A stretch of 64,000 nucleotides of DNA, taken from the NCBI GenBank assembly GCA_026686845.1, contig JAIVEN010000012.1, positions 188,501 to 252,500 of the forward strand. Reading direction: 5' to 3'. A program made the translations under genes and the position numbers. This document shows positions 1 through 11,664 of the stretch, in pieces. The DNA is from Adenanthera pavonina (lineage: Eukaryota > Streptophyta > Magnoliopsida > Fabales > Fabaceae). A model generated the notes under the pieces. It ran no database searches and was not told the DNA's origin. It saw only the letters and a program-made list of their open reading frames with translations. Position 1 is the first letter of the stretch. Every line of letters begins with the position of its first letter.

Positions 1-1821
1 TGGCTTCAACGATTAAGGATATACCATTGGATTGCAAATTAATCGGGTAGTTGTTTTTCTAAAAATTTCTCAAATTTTCTGCCTATTTAGGGTTTGAAAA
101 GAAAAGGGAATTTCATGATTTTGACCCCCAAAATGGATTCTTTGGGTCAAAAATAGGTAGATACAAGTATGTTGTACAGGAAAAACTCAAAGAAAAGTAA
201 AGTGGAAATTTTAGTCCAAGTATGCACACTTTGTGAATGAGGTTATGTAATTGGTGGCTAATGGACTCATTTTGTGATACTATAGGACTCAAAGAAGTGT
301 TAGAAGTTCAAAGAAAAGGTATGCAAAGTTTGGAAAGGATTGAAAAGCTAAAAGGTAGTTTACTAACCTAATCTTGCATTATATGGTTATATAGTTGCAA
401 TGGTTTTAATGTTATACCAAATGTTTGCAATGATGTTATGTAATGTTTTGTTGATATTGGCTGAGTTATTTGAGGGTTTTTGTGACCCCGAGATGTCCAA
501 AATATAAGGGGAAACTCTGTCCAATTTTCTATAAAATATTTAAACATAAATGATTCTAAATGTTTGAATGATGATTTGATGAAGTATGCTTGCATTATAT
601 GATTATATATTTGCTTGATTAGTAGTAACTACTGAGATTCTTTGAATCTCATCCCATCCAAATGCTTACCATATTTAGGGCCAATCAATGCAAGGAATCC
701 AAGAAGAGTTAAAGGAAAAGAGGAAGAGAATGATGAATGATATTATTATGCAAGTCTTAATGTTATGTTTTGGGAATTTGTATAAGTTTGTATGAAAGGG
801 GTAAATCTTGTATTATGCCCTGAATATATTCTTTTAAGTCCTCTATAATATTATGCATGAAATTGGAGCAATAAATGTCAATGTCAATGTAAATGTGTTG
901 TGAAGCTTATTATGTAAGCTATGACATAAGTTTATTTGAGATGACCACTATTGATTTAAGTAGAGGAACTCTATTTGAAATAGAGCATCCTATATAAGTT
1001 TTATACATGCTCTTAAAGGAGACAGAACAAGCTTTTCATAGAGCTAAAGAATACCTAAATTGGATAAATGTATGAATTGTAGTGATTTTTGAAAATTAGG
1101 GTTCATAACAGAGAAAGATTAGGAAAACTGGAAACTGAAAGTGAGGTACTGGAAAATTAAAAAGATGATATAAATCATGCAGGCCTCCAAAAATTTATTG
1201 GTTTGTATTTATGGAAAGGTATATGTTTTAAGTTTCATATGCCACTGATTTAGAGGTAATTGGAGCTTTATGATCGAAGATGTGGAGGTTTTCCCAAAAC
1301 TGTTCCAGCAAAAGTGGAATTCTGACCCTTTATGATTTAAGTTAACACCATATGCTGTGCAAGTTGAATAAATATACAAGAAAAATATTTCTAGAAAGTA
1401 AACTCACAAGGATTTCCAATGACATAAAGAATGTATAATTTGGCTCAGGATATAATGAGATATGAATTTTTTAATATAAGGCCAAAATCTTGGGGAAGAG
1501 AAAATGACCAAATATACAGTAAATTTTTGAGAAATAAATTGTATAAATTGGTCGAGAGAATGCTTTATTTCATATTTTTTCCATGTATATAAGGTTTTGA
1601 TCTATTTTTAGAGACTTGAATCACTATGAAATGATTTTTCTATAATTAGTTATAAAGTTTCAAAATTCAGTTGGTAAAGTGAAAACTACCATATAAACAG
1701 TAACCAAAAATTTTGAAAATTCTGATTTTCATTCTCATGTGATTCAAGTTTAGAATCAAGTATAATCAGACTTAAAAGGAGTCTAATTCATGGAAAATGT
1801 GTCTAAAAGTAAGGTGTTACA
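1..1821 (+). repeat. LTR family A, copy A1 (3' part; 5' end outside window)
   Basis: The segment ends in GTAAGGTGTTACA-like sequence at 1821 and matches, in reverse orientation, the family A copies at 22551-25780 and 50583-53892 along their length. Orientation is inferred from the 3' terminus and internal landmarks shared with family B, whose orientation is fixed by a primer-binding site. A hairpin GAGATTC-TTT-GAATCTC lies at 634-650. The sequence after 1821 belongs to the internal part of a family B element, so A1 inserted into that element. No coding region is supported here. Confidence 0.75.
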
Positions 1822-3659
1822 GCTTGTCCCTGGCACCAAATCGATAGAAAACTCTAGTTCTTGTGGTGGTGGCAAACCAGTAATCTCCTTTAGAAACACA
1901 TCAAAATATTCATTCACAACCGGGTATCTTTTGATACCTCCTTCCATATCCACGTTCATAGAGATGAAAACCAGAAACCCTTGCCATCCTTTCTTCAGAT
2001 ACTTGTTAGCTTGGGCAAAGGACAAACAGACATTCTCATCCCCTTCAATACTAGGGATATTCATCGATAAAGATACATTCTTCCTAGCACAGTCAAGAAT
2101 GACATTATTCACCTCCAAGCAATCCATCCCAATTATCACATCAATCTCTTGCAACAGAAAACATATTAGATCCAGGGTAGTGCTTCGGTGTTCATAACGA
2201 ACCATACAGTTCAAACAAGTTTAAGTAGTTCTTATTGAAACTCCTGTGGGTGTGGATATTGACAACTCAAAAGGCAACTCCATTGTCACAATACCAAATC
2301 TTCGAGAACAATCAAAAGAAATGAAGGAATGCAATGCACTTGAGTCAAACAAAGCATGAATAGAGTAACCATTGAGTTTAAGTTTACCTCTAATCAGATT
2401 AGGCATTGCATCTGCTTCTTGTTGAGTGATGGCAATAACTAGTCCAGGCATCCTGGGTCTTCTCACAGCATCATCACGCCTTGGCTCCTAAGAATTTCGT
2501 GACATATGACTCGGTCTCCCACAATTATAACAAATCAAGCACAGACGGTCACCATGGCTAACCTGCATTTTGTACAATGATTTAATGCACTACCTGAACC
2601 ATACTGAGATGGAGTGGAGTCTCTTCCTGTATACTCACTCTAACTAGAACTTCCATATTAAAAGCCTCCTCGATAAAAGGGTCATCTGCAAAATCAACCT
2701 CTGTCGGACTGATCTCTGCCAAACATGCCTCTACCTCTACCATGACGACCTCTTCCTCTACTAGAACTTGTACTGCCATTGTTGTTACCACTGCCTGAAC
2801 CACTTTCTTTACTGATTTCTCCTGTAAGTCCTAGGTGAGAAAAGGCCCGAATTATGGAATTCCTTTTATGCTCCTCAACCTCCTTCATCTATCTGTATAG
2901 GGCACGAATCTTAGTACACAAGTCATCAAAGGACACAAACTCCACCACAGATAGCTGCTCCTTAATCTCTGGATGGACTCCCCTAAACAACCTTTGAGCC
3001 ATCCACCTATCGTTAGGGTAATTATTCAGATACGTGGAATACTTCGCCAAGTCCAAAAATTGATCAATGTAATCATCCGCTAACAGATTCCCTTGCTTAA
3101 AAGTTAGTAACTCGGCCTCCTTTTGCATCATTAAGGCTGGAGGGACGTAGTATGCAAAGAACCGTTCCTTAAACTGTTACCAATTCATAGGATCATTCAT
3201 TACTTGAACATTCGAGAGAACACTCCTCCACTAACGCTTGGCCTTCTTCTCAAGCTTAAATGCCGCCAATTGTACCCTTTGCTCTGAGGTGCAATCCATC
3301 ACACTAAAAATGTTTTCCAATTGTTTTATCCAATTCTCAGCCTGAGAAACATCCATGGTACCTTTGAAAGTCGGAGGATTGAACTTTTGAAAGTCCTTCA
3401 ACTCTAAAGAGATACCCCTCTTTCCAACCCTAGGGGCTCTCTCAGGCTTTACCACATTTTCATTCTCATCCTTTCCTGCATTCAGATGCACAAACATGCC
3501 AGCCTCTTCATTCCCTTCATCCTACTCTTGCCTATCCATTCGATCTTGCAACCAGTTCAATGTTTCCCCCTAAGAGTTCACATGATTACTAAGGCCAGGC
3601 AATATCTCATGCATCTGCCTCATGAAATCATTGTTACTCTGTCTTCCTCTGTGAGGCAT
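1822..3659 (-). pseudogene. Ty3/gypsy gag-protease remnant (family B element)
   Basis: Reading on the minus strand, the ATG at 3659 opens a broken gag. A retrotransposon gag domain is spread over two or more frames (about 3497-3231 and 3131-2889, with the typical DDYIDQFLDLAKY and FRGVHPEIKEQL signatures). A degenerate zinc knuckle follows near 2540-2495 (CYNCGRPSHMSRNS, last Cys replaced by Ser), then an aspartic protease at about 2466-1783, with the active-site region reading ALFDSSALHSFIS instead of the usual D-S/T-G-A and a downstream VIIGMDCLEVN block. Stops and frameshifts make it nonfunctional. Reverse transcriptase and integrase are not in the window because LTR A1 cuts the element at 1822. 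The protease style and long LTRs resemble Tekay/Del chromoviruses, which is an inference from family knowledge. Confidence 0.85.
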
Positions 3660-3789
3660 TCTTCCTACACACAAGCAATAACACACTCAAGTATATGGTT
3701 TTGGACAAACATTGCAGTGGGAATATAGTCTATCTATTTAAAATTATGCCAAGTAGTACTTCAAGCAGAAACAATGGCCCAAAAGCATT

Positions 3790-3801
3790 GCTCTGATACC
3801 A
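3790..3801 (-). other. Primer-binding site of the family B element
   Basis: On the minus strand this reads TGGTATCAGAGC, a perfect complement to the 3' end of initiator tRNA-Met. It lies three bases from the end of the adjacent LTR at 3805. It fixes family B as an LTR retrotransposon and sets its orientation. Confidence 0.92.
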
Positions 3802-3804
3802 AAA

Positions 3805-6041
3805 TGTAACACTTTATTCTCTTGACACCTCTAGACTTGACCAAAAACTTTGAAATCCAAATATCTCAAAACCACTTCACAAAACTTCAGAACAGCGGAA
3901 AAAAACCAAACAACACCAAAAATTGGGCTGGGGCTGCGGCCACTACAGTATAGCCGCAGATCTAGCCTCCTCTATTTTGAATACGCTACTGCCTCAACTG
4001 GCGTCGCAGCCTGGACCCTGGAGCTGCAGCGCCATCTTCTGGTTTCCACACCAGTAAAAACTCAACACTAGGGCAAACTTCCGACGAGCATAACTTTATG
4101 CTCCGACCTCCAATTGACTTGATTCCAACTCTTACAAGTCAATCTAGTCCTAATCTATCTATAGACACTACTTTCACCTTAATCCAACTCCATATGGAGA
4201 TTCTAGACCCATGACACAATTTTGACCATTGATTGACCAAAACTCACCCTAACCATCCCCGGTTGCCACCAAAGGCAAATGGTCATTCAAAGACCATTCA
4301 TATAGGTCCAAAACCCCCAAACCAACCCGTCAAAAGAGGTTTCACCTCAAAGGAACTACTCCTCTAAGATTTGACCCCTTTGAACCCCAACTCGACAAAA
4401 CGGGCTAAGGCCCTAAAACACACTAACCAAGCCCAAAAACACCTTTCATCATACGTAACACATACATACATCCATCATAATCCTTACAATGTCATACAAT
4501 CAATACAAAACCTTCTATCCTACTTCGCACAAGATACATTATCCAAATTACACACAGACTACATAGACCTACTATTCCTACGTCAGCTGCTACTCCCTCG
4601 GCTTCTCAGGACTAGTGCCAGAACCGTCACCTTAAAGGTTAGTTAATGGGAAAGGGGTATGAGACAATGTCTCAGTAACCAAGAACAATCACACACACTC
4701 ATATATATAGACATATATCTCATACAATTCATGAATGTAATGTGAAATGAATCGAATGCATGTCTCCCTCGAAGGGATTCCATCCTTATCCTCCCTAACA
4801 TATATATATATATTCCATCCTTATCCTCCTTAACATATATAATCCATCCTTATCCTCCCTAACATATATATTCCATCCTTATCCTCCCTAACATATATAA
4901 TCGATCCTTATTCTCTCTAACATATATATATATAAATTCCATATATCATACCATCACCACCCAATCTGCCATATATCACAGTCTCCTAATGTCATGTGGT
5001 GATGCTCATGTATCATCATATCATCATCATCATCATATCATAATGTCATGTATGCATCATGCCATATCATATCAATATCCTCATCATATATGTAATCCTC
5101 ATCATCATAATCATAATTATCATCTAGCTGAGTGCATACCATAATATATAGAAAATAGTACAAACAAACACATCAATATTGTGGTATGAAAGAAACATGC
5201 ATATATACACAAATATACGTACTATCACTAGTTACCTCAAGTTGTCAATACCACACTCACACAAGTTCTACAAGCTTTCTTGATCACCAATTCCATGATT
5301 AGCCTTCTTTGAGTTGCCAAACAACCTTAACAATATCACAATACCTCAATTAACACAATATACCAATAACCAAACATTACAATTCAATCACTTTAGCCTA
5401 ACCCAAGGTTCCAACATCCATTTCATGTATCATTAAGCTCCTAGGAACCATTCAAACACCAAACAATCCCATACACTTTGGATTCCCAAAAGCCCTAATT
5501 GAAAATAACCTAGGGTTAATCTCAAATCATCCATAAACCCTTTAAAACTCACATCCAAGCAATAAGAAAATTAAAACACACTTTCTTAACCACATTTCAA
5601 TCGATGGATTTTGGTCGAAACCGAAGATCCAAACTTATAACTGAAAAACCCCAAATTTCAACCGAAGGAAACGGAAAAGGAGGAGTAGAAATTACTTACC
5701 AACTTGAATCCAAGCTTCCAAGGTCCAAAAATCACTCACAATGGTCGAAAACTCCAAACCTTAGCAGAGCTCCACGTCGCTCCCTCTGTTTTCTTTCTTT
5801 CTGTTCATCTAAAATGATTCCAATTTAAACAACATTCTCAATTCTCGCCACGGCCTCAGCATACCTCACCATGGCTCCACCAGTTTTTGGCTAGAAAGAG
5901 CCACTGGACATGCTCTCGCCACGATGGCTCTGCTTCTCACTGCGACATGGAGCTCTTTCAGACTCCACTTGAACCTTCCTCCATCCTAATTCCCTTTGGT
6001 TCTACACATAATGCCAAAATAAAGCCAAGAGGGGTGTTACA
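3805..6041 (-). mobile_element. LTR family B, copy B1 (5' LTR of the gypsy element)
   Basis: On the minus strand it starts TGTAACACCCC at 6041 and ends TGTTACA at 3805, next to the primer-binding site. It matches B2, B3, B4 and B5. It carries the family B hairpin GAGAC-AAT-GTCTC (4661-4673 on plus) and a local expansion of a short repeat (4779-4938). It is about 250 bp shorter than the other copies. The flanks at 6042 onward are family A sequence, so this element inserted into a family A LTR. The open reading frames inside it are not conserved between copies and are not called. Confidence 0.88.
4779..4938. repeat. Minisatellite inside LTR B1
   Basis: About five tandem units of roughly 29-36 bp, each containing CCATCCTTATCCTCCCTAAC followed by a TA run of variable length. 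Other family B copies have this word only once (for example 27063-27090 and 37938-37962, reverse complement), so the expansion is specific to B1. The unit boundary probably slipped through the TA runs. Confidence 0.85.
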
Positions 6042-7773
6042 GGAAACTTCTAAGGTAGCAAGCTTCCTATTTATACTTTATGTTAACATAATTGATTTTC
6101 ATGAAGTTATTGCTATGCCAAATGTTTGTAATGATGTCTTGTGATGAGGTATGATGATTAGCTGAGGTGTTTGATGAGGTTTAAGACCTCTAGATATCCA
6201 TTTTATAAAATGAAACTTTGCCAAAAATTTTTATGAAATATTATGGCATTGATTGTTTCAAGTATTTGATGAATGATTTTAAGAAATTTCAATGTTTTGT
6301 ATGATAATATGATTATATGAATGGGTTGCTGCTACTGAGATTCTTTGAATCTCACCCTTTAAAGTTACCGACATGCCTAGGGACAAGATATGGCAATGGT
6401 GCAAAGGAGATCAAAGCAAGGAGAAGAATAGTGAAGACTAGAGATTATGATGCTATGTTTTGTTTTAATAGTTTTGTGTAATTTGTATAAAGTGATATAT
6501 GGATGTATGAGGTTTCTACTATTTATTAGTATGCCTTTCAAGTCCTCTTATAATATTATGTATGGATTTGGTACCATGAATGATGATGAAAATGTGTTAT
6601 GAAGTTGATTATATATGTTATAGCATAAATTGGTTCAAGATGACCAATAGTGACTAGAATAGGGGTACTTTGCTCAAATTAGAGTATCTAGGGTAAGCAT
6701 CATGTATGAAAGTGTATAGAACAAGCTTTAACATGGTCCAAAGAACACCTCATTTAGATGTGTGTACGAATTGTTATGAATTTTAGAAGTTAGGGTTCAG
6801 AATAGGACAGTATAGAGAAAAAGTGGAACTTTTGCCATGAACACTAAAAAATTCAAAATGTAATAGAAAATTGTACAAAGCTTTGAAAATTCAGTGGGTT
6901 GCATTTCTGGAATCCTCTAAGTCTTAGGAAACAAATGCCACTGGTTTGATAGTATTTGGAGTTATAAAGAAAGAGTTATGTAATTTCTCCTCAAACTATT
7001 CTAGTAGAAGTAGTATTCTAATCCCTAATGATTTAAGTTGATTCCATGCCCTATACAAGGTGAATAATGTTAGATTAGCTGGCTTCCCAAGAGGGGGGTG
7101 AATTGGGAAGATTAAAAATCTTCTGTAAAATATCAAGAAGGTGAAGAAAGCAATATATGATGACAAAACATAGTATAAACAAATAACTGTAAAGGTGACA
7201 GTAAAGAGAAGAAGACTCAGAAAATTTATCCTAGTTCGGTCTCTCCACTTGACCTACGTCCAGTCCCCAAGTCATCACTTGAGATTTTCCACTTTTCTGC
7301 AAGAATTCAGTGGGCTTCTTGCAAATGTCTCAGTACAAGGATGTTGCTCTGTTTCTAGAGCTTCACTCAATCACTCTATGCACTCTTACAAAGTGCTTCC
7401 CAATCCCTTATGATATCCCCTCACAAGAAAATCTATCTTCCAGATGAAGATAATATTGTTTACGAAGATTAAACTCTCTTAAATAGAGTGAATGTGAAAG
7501 TTTGAGTACAAATATTGAAGTGAGAGAGTAAGAAACTTTAAGTAGAAGATTTGGTAGAGTTTCAGTATATACAACGTTAAAATCATTACCAACAGCTTCA
7601 AATGATGTTATATTTATAGATTTAGGTCTCAAATATCCGTTAGAGACAAAATCTATCCGTTGGAGAAGTTATCCAACAGTTACGTTGAAAAACTATCCGT
7701 TAACCAACCGCATTTAAGTGGACTTAGATGAACTCTAAAATATGGAAAATGGACCTAAGTATGAGGTGTTACA
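6042..7773 (+). mobile_element. LTR family A, copy A3 (3' part, interrupted)
   Basis: It matches A1 from its middle to its 3' terminus, including the hairpin GAGATTC-TTT-GAATCTC (6337-6353). The 5' part lies left of the family B element that inserted at 6041. Positions 7069 to about 7726 are replaced by a family C LTR fragment, and roughly 400 bp of family A sequence is missing there. The last part (about 7727-7773) ends GAGGTGTTACA and abuts KTI coding sequence directly, so A3 inserted inside a KTI gene. Confidence 0.72.
7069..7726 (-). mobile_element. LTR family C fragment, copy C1
   Basis: On the minus strand the fragment ends AATTCACCCCCCTCTTGGGAA...CTAATCTAACA, like the 3' ends of the solo LTRs at 10070-11659 and 28090-30598. 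It shares with them a block about ACTGGACGTAGGTCAAGTGG (minus strand of 7240-7275) and a TATA box (minus strand, near 7610-7618). Copies of TAACGGATA lie upstream of the TATA box. The 5' part of the LTR is missing. No matching target-site duplication was found, so it is a truncated copy. Confidence 0.7.
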
Positions 7774-8199
7774 CTATCTTCAATGGAGGATGAGCAATGA
7801 TCTTATGAACTATGGTATTACCAGCTATCCTCTTGACAAACACGCCCGTAGGCTTCTTCTTCACTGATATGCCAATGCAACAAGTGCACTAATGACTCTA
7901 GCTAGGTCATCACAAGGTCCACTTCCATTGGAATGCCTGTGATGGTTGGTAGTGCTGAAGAATTTGGTGATGCTGTTGTTCATGGTTCATTCCTTCTCAA
8001 GTTCATTGGCATTGTTGAAGACAAGTATTTCTACAAGGTTGTCTTTTGCAAGGCATTTAAAGAAAAGTGCAAAAACATTGGGATCCACTATGACAGTCAA
8101 CACCTCTGTCGTTTGGTGCTCACTGATAAAGAGCCACTGATTTTTTAGGTTCGCAATGCACAGTGCAGCTTCGCCTCAAGTTTTTCTTAGGCAGTATGA
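7774..8199 (+). pseudogene. Kunitz-type inhibitor pseudogene psiKTI-1 (3' part)
   Basis: This is the 3' two thirds of a Kunitz-type protease inhibitor gene. Homology to psiKTI-3 begins directly after the LTR end at 7773, at the codons for the N-G-G-R-E region. A frameshift lies before 7933. From there a clean reading runs through VMVGSAEEFGDAVV, FYKVVFCKAFKEKCKNIGIH and LVLTDKEPL. In-frame stops follow: TAG at 8146-8148 and TAG at 8188-8190, then the ancestral TGA at 8197-8199. The fourth-cysteine loop is longer than in KTI-1 (CKAFKEKC). The start codon, signal peptide and promoter are missing; LTR A3 separates them and they lie outside the window, if they survive. It is nonfunctional as an inhibitor gene. 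Confidence 0.93.
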
Positions 8200-8677
8200 A
8201 GTGTGACCATGTAGAGCTAGAGATAATAATGATGATGATAATGTGAGACATACTAGCTTGTTGCACATTGTAAGCTACTATTACATGCGGCTATGTATCT
8301 TTATGATTATAATAAGTATCACATTACCATTGGTTAAATTTTAGGACATGCTTTACACCGCTCAAATGTTAATTTTTTTCTTTTTAGTAATACCAACGAG
8401 TATTGAGATATCACATTGGGCCTTGATAATTCACTGTAAAATGCTTTTAATTAGAATAATTCAAAAAAGATGAATATATATAATTTATCTACTTAAGTTA
8501 ATAATCTACTTAAATGTAATTTTATTATTATGTTTTTAATATTTTTTATTTTAATATATGTAGAATTTAAAATAAAGATAATTTCCTAATAGTCACTTTT
8601 TAAAAAAATAAATTTATTATTTGTAAACTAACAAATTAAGGACTTTAAATCTAAATGTTATAGATCTTATTACTATG
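8200..8677 (+). other. KTI downstream flank, no gene
   Basis: This region is homologous to the sequence just after KTI-1 and KTI-2. It includes the GAGCTAGAGATAATAATGATG block after the stop, the TATCTTTATGATTATAATAAG block and the AATTCACTGTAAAATGCTTTT block. Homology fades after about 8470 into AT-rich sequence with no reading frame of note. Confidence 0.8.
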
Positions 8678-9041
8678 CGGCTACAAAAAGACCTATACCG
8701 GTGACGGTTTTGTGGCAGTGCTTTGTGAAAATGCTGACATATCAGACATGGGCGGCATTTTCTTAGAGTGTCGAGACTACCGGCATCAATAAACATCAAC
8801 AACATCAGCATTTATGAAAAACGCCAATAATGTTAGTGTTTATAGCGTCGACGCTTTTATAAAAAGCTGACATTGTCGGTGTTTAATCCAACACTGACTG
8901 TGTCAGCATTTATTGGACAACAGGCATTCTTTCAAGTTTAAAAGAGTAGGCTTGTGAAAAAAATCCATTGCCCGCTCTGAAGCTTTTGCATTTTGCAAAT
9001 TATGAAGGTGCTATCATTTTTTTTTAAGTTCATTTTTACTT

Positions 9042-9091
9042 TTACCATGTGTTTAGTTATTGAACTGATAACTTGGGATTTTGATCCCTGA
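9042..9091 (+). repeat. Left terminal repeat of the pararetrovirus copy
   Basis: Aligned by eye to 17718-17767 with about seven mismatches over 50 bp, both starting TTACCAT and ending TTGATCCCTGA. Sequence outside the block differs. It lies in the viral leader, just before the primer-binding site. Confidence 0.85.
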
Positions 9092-9112
9092 GTACTGAGA
9101 GGGGACCCAAGT

Positions 9113-9124
9113 TGATATCAGAGC
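9113..9124 (+). other. Pararetrovirus primer-binding site
   Basis: TGATATCAGAGC matches the initiator tRNA-Met complement TGGTATCAGAGC at 11 of 12 bases. In plant pararetroviruses this site marks the start of minus-strand DNA synthesis and genome coordinate 1. Only the left end has it, because the right-end overlap stops short of it. Confidence 0.82.
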
Positions 9125-9158
9125 CTTAACCTCATCAAACAGAAATCTGATATGATTA

Positions 9159-10069
9159 TTGAAGAAAAGTAAGGAGAGAACTTCAACAATCATGAATGAT
9201 ATTTCAGAAACAACATCTTCATTAGAACCTGTAAGATTATGTTCTGCCTTTTCCTTAGAAAATTTACCACCTTCCATTAAAAGAACCCTAGCCAATAAAA
9301 TAGACAACCCTATAGAAATTACCCATATACTAGAAAATATTCGTATCGACAATTTTGACATCCCTTTATTAAGCCCCTATGCAATCTTCTCTCAAGATCG
9401 AGCATATGCTAGATCTTTTAGACAACATGTCAAAAGGACCTTTTCGAACTGACAGACCACTAGTAAAGGAATATGTTCACAGTTCTTGTCTAGAACAGTG
9501 TGGACTAAAGGCTACTACAGCTGAACAGTACGTGACTCTGGAAATTCCTTAGCCTATGATCAACACATGGAGACAGCAAGGATACACTCATCTTCACGTT
9601 GATGATATCCGTTTAGTCCTCACCCGCCATGGTAGAAAAGGAATTCCTACTATAGCTAGAATAGCAGTCCTTGATTCCACATATACTTCCTACGGAAATG
9701 CCATGATTGCCATGATTGAAGGTTTAGATCTAGATCCATGGTGCAGATCAAGATCCAAAAGCTACGATGGCTACTCTTCATCACCAAATGATCTATCGCC
9801 TGTAAGATCATGCCATTAATCTTGGATTTCCCAATTCTACTACAGATGCCCTATATATGGTGTCTAATCAGTCAGATACTTCAGTGGTTCAAATCCCAAG
9901 GAGAATTCCTAAGGAAGAGCTAGCTCAAATCATGCACCTTGAGTGGATTAATAGTTATGAAAAGGAATTTCACTCATCCAAAAGAGACATCCATACCCTA
10001 TAACAGCCTATTCTAGAAAGGCTTTCAGATGGTACATTCAAATCCACCTTCAAAAATCCAGGACAAGGT
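9159..10069 (+). pseudogene. Pararetrovirus movement protein (N-terminal part of polyprotein), broken
   Basis: Two open stretches (9159-9452 and 9556-9819) lie in different frames. The second carries the caulimovirid movement-protein hallmark NTWRQQGYTHLH, then ALTLHGRKG-like and ARIAVLDSTY-like residues, typical of the 30K-superfamily core of this virus family. The protein would enlarge plasmodesmata for cell-to-cell spread. Stops follow from 9817, and coding homology continues in fragments until the solo LTR at 10070. Nothing here can produce a full protein. Confidence 0.82.
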
Positions 10070-11659
10070 TGTTAATTCAGATGTTTTGATGATTCTAAAA
10101 CAAATGAGCTTGGAGATCCAATATTAAAGAACACAAGAGAAATAAAGAACAAAGTTGAAGTTTCTTGGAGATTGAAGAGTTGTTTCACATGTTTTAGGAA
10201 ACTATTTGTAAAAGAAGGTAGTTAAATGAGATAACTAACTAAATGATTAATGATTAGCTCATGGTTTCAAAATGGTTTTAAAGAAAAGAGCTATTATATG
10301 AGGATAAAGCTTCAATTTCAAACTGATTCTAACTATTCAATTGGTTTTCTTGAAAATGTTTTAGCTTATGGGGATAAGATCTTAATGTCAAATATGTTTA
10401 TAAGTGTTTACCCTATTTTCAAGATAATGTCTTACCTTATATGCATAATCATTTAAGGTTATAGGAATAAAGACTAAATGTCAAAGCTTTTCTAAAGTCC
10501 ATTCTTCAATTTCATGAAAAGAGATTAAGGTTATCCACATAACACAACTTGGGGATCAAGTTCTCAAGTCTGTCCAGGTGGTTATCTTGATAAGGTAGGC
10601 ACCTTATTCGCATAACGAAGTGAATAGTGAAGAAAAGTGGTACTGTGCAGCCCGTTATTCGTATAATCTAGGGAGGTTATCCGCATAACATGTGTTACAG
10701 AGCACTTGGACTCTTCTCTGTTAAAAGGTTATCCGTGTAACCTAGGGAGGTTATCCGCATAACCTATATTTCATAATACTTGAACTTTCCTCAAGTAAAT
10801 AGGTTATCTGCATAATCTTGGGTGGTTATCTTGATAACTTAAGTTTCACAAAAGCTTAGTTCGAGAAAAACTTAACATTATCCTAATAACTGAGTGGTTT
10901 TTATGAAAATGATTTTGAACTAAAACTTAGTCATTCTAGGAAGTATGTTATCTGCATAACCTAGCTAGGTTATCCGCATAATGAAAAGCTCTATGTTGAA
11001 AACAAAGGAAAATAGTTACCCATTATTTGCATAACCTCTATCAAATGCATTTAATGCAGTAGGTGAATGGCCATTTTAATGAGAGTAACGGCTAATCTTT
11101 GTTTTCAACTAATAGTTCTACCCCAAGACTATAAAAAAGGACCTCATTTAAGTTATTGGGTAATGAGAAAAACAATATATATGCCAAAACTCTGCTGATT
11201 CATTCAAAGCTTATCTATCCTCTGTTTTGCTTATTCATTGTATCTTAACTTCCATATCTACTCTTTTGAGAGAGTTTTCATTCTGTAAACATCTACACAC
11301 TTGTAGAGAGTACTTAGTATGAGATTATACTAAGGGAGATAGTCTTACTCTTGAGTGAGAAGAGTGAGAGAACTTGTTTTAGTTCAAAGTTCAAGCTGAT
11401 ATTATACTGCGGTCATTGCAAGAACCCATTCAAATCTTGCAAGAGATAGTGGAAAAATCCCAAGTGATGGCTTGGGAACTGGACGTAGGTCAAGTGGAAT
11501 AAATTGAACCAGGATAAACTACTGAGTCCTCTTTCCTTTACTTTTAATTTCTTATACTCTATTTTCTGTAATCTTTTAGTATCACTATTGATTTAATCTT
11601 TGTAGAAAAATTTCAATCGTCGCAACTCACCCCCCTCTTGGGAGCCAGCTGAACTAACA
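10070..11659 (+). mobile_element. Solo LTR, family C, copy C2
   Basis: The 1590-bp element starts TGTTAATTCAG and ends CTGAACTAACA. It is flanked by an exact 5-bp target-site duplication AAGGT (10065-10069 and 11660-11664). No internal region is present, so it is a solo LTR left by recombination. A TATA box lies at 11130-11138. Upstream of it (10529-11036) is an array of about 13 copies of a palindromic word, best form GGTTAT-CCGC-ATAACC. It splits the pararetrovirus reading frame and is therefore younger than the viral integration. Confidence 0.93.
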
Positions 11660-11664
11660 AAGGT

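Noticed and set aside
368..595. Short open frames within family A and B LTRs, including those at 26635-27446, 33711-33986, 37785-38607 and 60225-60536
   Set aside because: They are not conserved between copies of the same LTR and have no recognisable domain; they are chance frames in AT-rich or simple repeat sequence.
1790..2197. Open frame of 135 codons on the plus strand
   Set aside because: It is the reverse strand of the broken gypsy protease and has no domain of its own.
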